Assembly (NCBI RefSeq): GCF_000422485.1
Contig: NZ_KE383850.1
Coordinates: 151,961-215,960, forward strand
Length of the DNA stretch: 64,000 nt
Direction of reading: 5' to 3'
Source of the DNA: Paenibacillus pasadenensis DSM 19293
Lineage (GTDB): Bacteria; Bacillota; Bacilli; Paenibacillales; Paenibacillaceae
Below are positions 62,625 to 64,000 of this stretch, piece by piece. The position numbers and the translations under genes were made by a program. The notes below the pieces were generated by a model. The model was not told where the DNA came from and made no database searches. It worked only from the letters and a program-made list of their open reading frames with translations. Positions within the stretch are counted from its first letter, which is position 1. Each line of letters begins with the position of its first letter.

Positions 62625-63932
62625 ATGACAACACATTCCAACCAACACCCCCGCGAGCGCGCGATTCTCGTCGGCGTGCACGAACAGAACAACCACCAGT
62701 TCGCCTACTCGATGCAGGAGCTGCAAGGGCTGGCCGAAGCCTGCAACATCGAGGTCGTGGCCGAGCTGACACAAAAGGCGGAGCGCATCCACAGCACGCA
62801 CTACCTCGGCTCCGGCAAGCTCGAGGAGCTGGCGGCTCTCATGGAGGCGTACGATTCCCCGACCGTCATCTGCAACGACGAGCTGTCGCCTTCGCAGATC
62901 CGCAACCTCGAGGCCGCCGTCAAGACGAAGGTCATCGACCGCACGATCGTCATCCTCGACATCTTCGCCGAGCGGGCGCAGACGAAGGAGGCGCAGCTGC
63001 AGGTCGAGGTCGCCCGCCTGAACTACATGCTGCCGCGCCTCGTCGGCTTGCGCGAGTCGCTCGGCCGCCAAGGCGGCGGAGGCGGAGCCGGACTGCGCAA
63101 CCGCGGCGCGGGCGAGACCAAGCTGGAGCTCGACCGCCGGCGGATCGAGGAGCGCATCCACCTGCTGGAGACGGAGCTCGAGAAGCTCGTCCACCAGCGC
63201 CAGGTGCAGCGCAAGCGCCGCAAGAAGAACGAGATCCCCGTGCTCGCGCTCGTCGGCTACACCAACGCCGGCAAGTCGACGCTGCTGAACGCGCTCGTCG
63301 ATACGTTCCACCCCGATTCCGGCAAGAACGTGCTCGCCAAAGACATGCTGTTCGCCACGCTGGAGACGTCGGTACGCAGCATCGAGCTGCCGGACCGCAA
63401 GTCGTTCCTGCTGACCGACACGGTCGGCTTCGTCAGCGGGCTGCCCCATCATCTCATCAAGGCGTTCCGCTCGACGCTGGAGGAGGTCGCCGAGGCCGAC
63501 CTGCTCGTGCATGTCGTCGACGCCTCCAACCCGGAGTTCAAGCAGCAGATCGAGGTCACCGAGCAGACGCTCAAGGAGCTCGGCGCGGACGGCATCCCGA
63601 TGCTGTATGCGTTCAACAAATCCGACCTCGCCGGCCGAAGCTACCCGCGCGTAGAGCAGGACCGGGTGTATCTGTCCGCCTCCAGGCGCGAGGGCGTCGA
63701 CGAGCTCGTCGCGCAGATCCGCAAGCAGATCTTCCGCGACTATATCGCCGCCGAGGTCGTCGTGCCTTTCCACCAGGGCGCCTGGGTGTCGTTTTTCAAC
63801 GAGCATGCTCATGTGCAGGAGACGGAGTACGAAGAGGCCGGCACGCGCCTCAAGCTCGAGGTGCGCGAGGCGGATCTGAACCGCTTCTATCAGGAGACGG
63901 GCGCGGAGCGGCAGCCGGCGGTCCGGGAGTAG
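62625..63932 (+). CDS. hflX: GTPase HflX (ribosome-splitting/rescue factor)
   Basis: A 435-residue GTPase that binds the 50S subunit and splits stalled or hibernating ribosomes under stress. The N-terminal HflX domain shows ERAILVGVHEQNNHQFAYSM, STHYLGSGKLEELAAL, FAERAQTKEAQLQVEVARLN and the Gly-rich GRQGGGGGAGLRNRGAGETK. A helical linker (LELDRRRIEERIHLLETELE) precedes the G domain: G1 ALVGYTNAGKSTLLNAL, G2 ATLETSVRS, G3 LTDTVGFVSGLP, G4 FNKSD, G5 SASRREG. The length is usual for Bacillales HflX. ATG at 62625 after GAGAGGATGA at 8 bases; the frame upstream crosses a terminator and is not coding. A hairpin with T-run lies just upstream. Confidence 0.94.
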   Translation: MTTHSNQHPRERAILVGVHEQNNHQFAYSMQELQGLAEACNIEVVAELTQKAERIHSTHYLGSGKLEELAALMEAYDSPTVICNDELSPSQIRNLEAAVKTKVIDRTIVILDIFAERAQTKEAQLQVEVARLNYMLPRLVGLRESLGRQGGGGGAGLRNRGAGETKLELDRRRIEERIHLLETELEKLVHQRQVQRKRRKKNEIPVLALVGYTNAGKSTLLNALVDTFHPDSGKNVLAKDMLFATLETSVRSIELPDRKSFLLTDTVGFVSGLPHHLIKAFRSTLEEVAEADLLVHVVDASNPEFKQQIEVTEQTLKELGADGIPMLYAFNKSDLAGRSYPRVEQDRVYLSASRREGVDELVAQIRKQIFRDYIAAEVVVPFHQGAWVSFFNEHAHVQETEYEEAGTRLKLEVREADLNRFYQETGAERQPAVRE

Positions 63933-63975
63933 GGCGAGGGGGCGAGCGGCATCCGGTGGAAAAGGCGCGGCTCAT

Positions 63976-63997
63976 CCAAGGCAGAAAAGTGCCTTGG
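63976..63997. repeat. Dispersed copy of the CCAAGGCA hairpin repeat
   Basis: CCAAGGCAGAAAAGTGCCTTGG, identical to the unit of the array at 36.4-36.9 kb, lies at the window edge 44 bases after the hflX stop. It may be the start of a second array. Confidence 0.85.
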
Positions 63998-64000
63998 ATG

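Overview
The window is high-G+C Gram-positive DNA of a Paenibacillus-type bacterium (Paenibacillaceae). This rests on AGGAGG-like ribosome binding sites with frequent TTG/GTG starts, very large secreted proteins with Thr/Pro linkers and S-layer homology (SLH) domains, Bacillus-type Fur, PerR, LexA and cre operators, and a ydaO-type c-di-AMP riboswitch. No rRNA, tRNA, CRISPR array or transposase was recognised. Several A+T-rich islands (about 1.0-2.5 kb, 24.6-26.5 kb, 61-62 kb) stand out and carry toxin-antitoxin-like or defence-like gene pairs.

0-12.5 kb: the start of an MFS transporter and a divergent Fe-S-type HTH regulator; an A+T-rich Panacea (DUF4065)-type pair preceded by a LexA-box match; a HAD phosphatase-mtlD operon preceded by a promoter and a c-di-AMP riboswitch; a lone LLH-family holin behind a promoter with a second LexA-box match; a short Fur-family regulator under a PerR box; an AraC-type regulator under a Fur box; a small GNAT and a TPR protein; molybdate transport genes modA-modB with a divergent HTH plus binding-protein-domain regulator.

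12.5-26.5 kb: an MFS exporter whose central loop is lengthened by tandem repeats, a coiled-coil exported protein, a TRM11-like methyltransferase, an SLH-CAP protein broken by a 19-bp tandem duplication, an 1821-residue SLH surface phosphoesterase, and an OLD-like ATPase plus DUF4276 pair.

26.5-46 kb: an OmpR-type two-component system, GH43 and GH2 glycosidases with cre sites, a lantibiotic-immunity-type ABC transporter whose second permease is preceded by an array of copied start regions, a 9-copy hairpin repeat array, a methyltransferase, a GH18 chitinase, an aromatic-acid-exporter-like protein, an SLH purple-acid-phosphatase-like protein, a LysR regulator and ilvE.

46-64 kb: a long repeat-rich non-coding stretch, an SLH GH16 beta-glucanase with a full-consensus cre site, a cupin with a collagen-like and Tyr/Gln/Ala-rich tail, a GNAT, a small membrane protein, an SLH GH53 galactanase, an unknown secreted protein, an ADP-ribosyltransferase-like pair, and hflX.

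Read as a whole, the region serves cell-surface polysaccharide and phosphoester breakdown under carbon catabolite control, with stress and metal regulators between. Its most unusual contents are the c-di-AMP riboswitch on the mannitol-phosphate operon, the two LexA-box-linked loci, the frameshifting 19-bp duplication, the micro-ORF array ahead of an ABC permease, and several hairpin repeat families.
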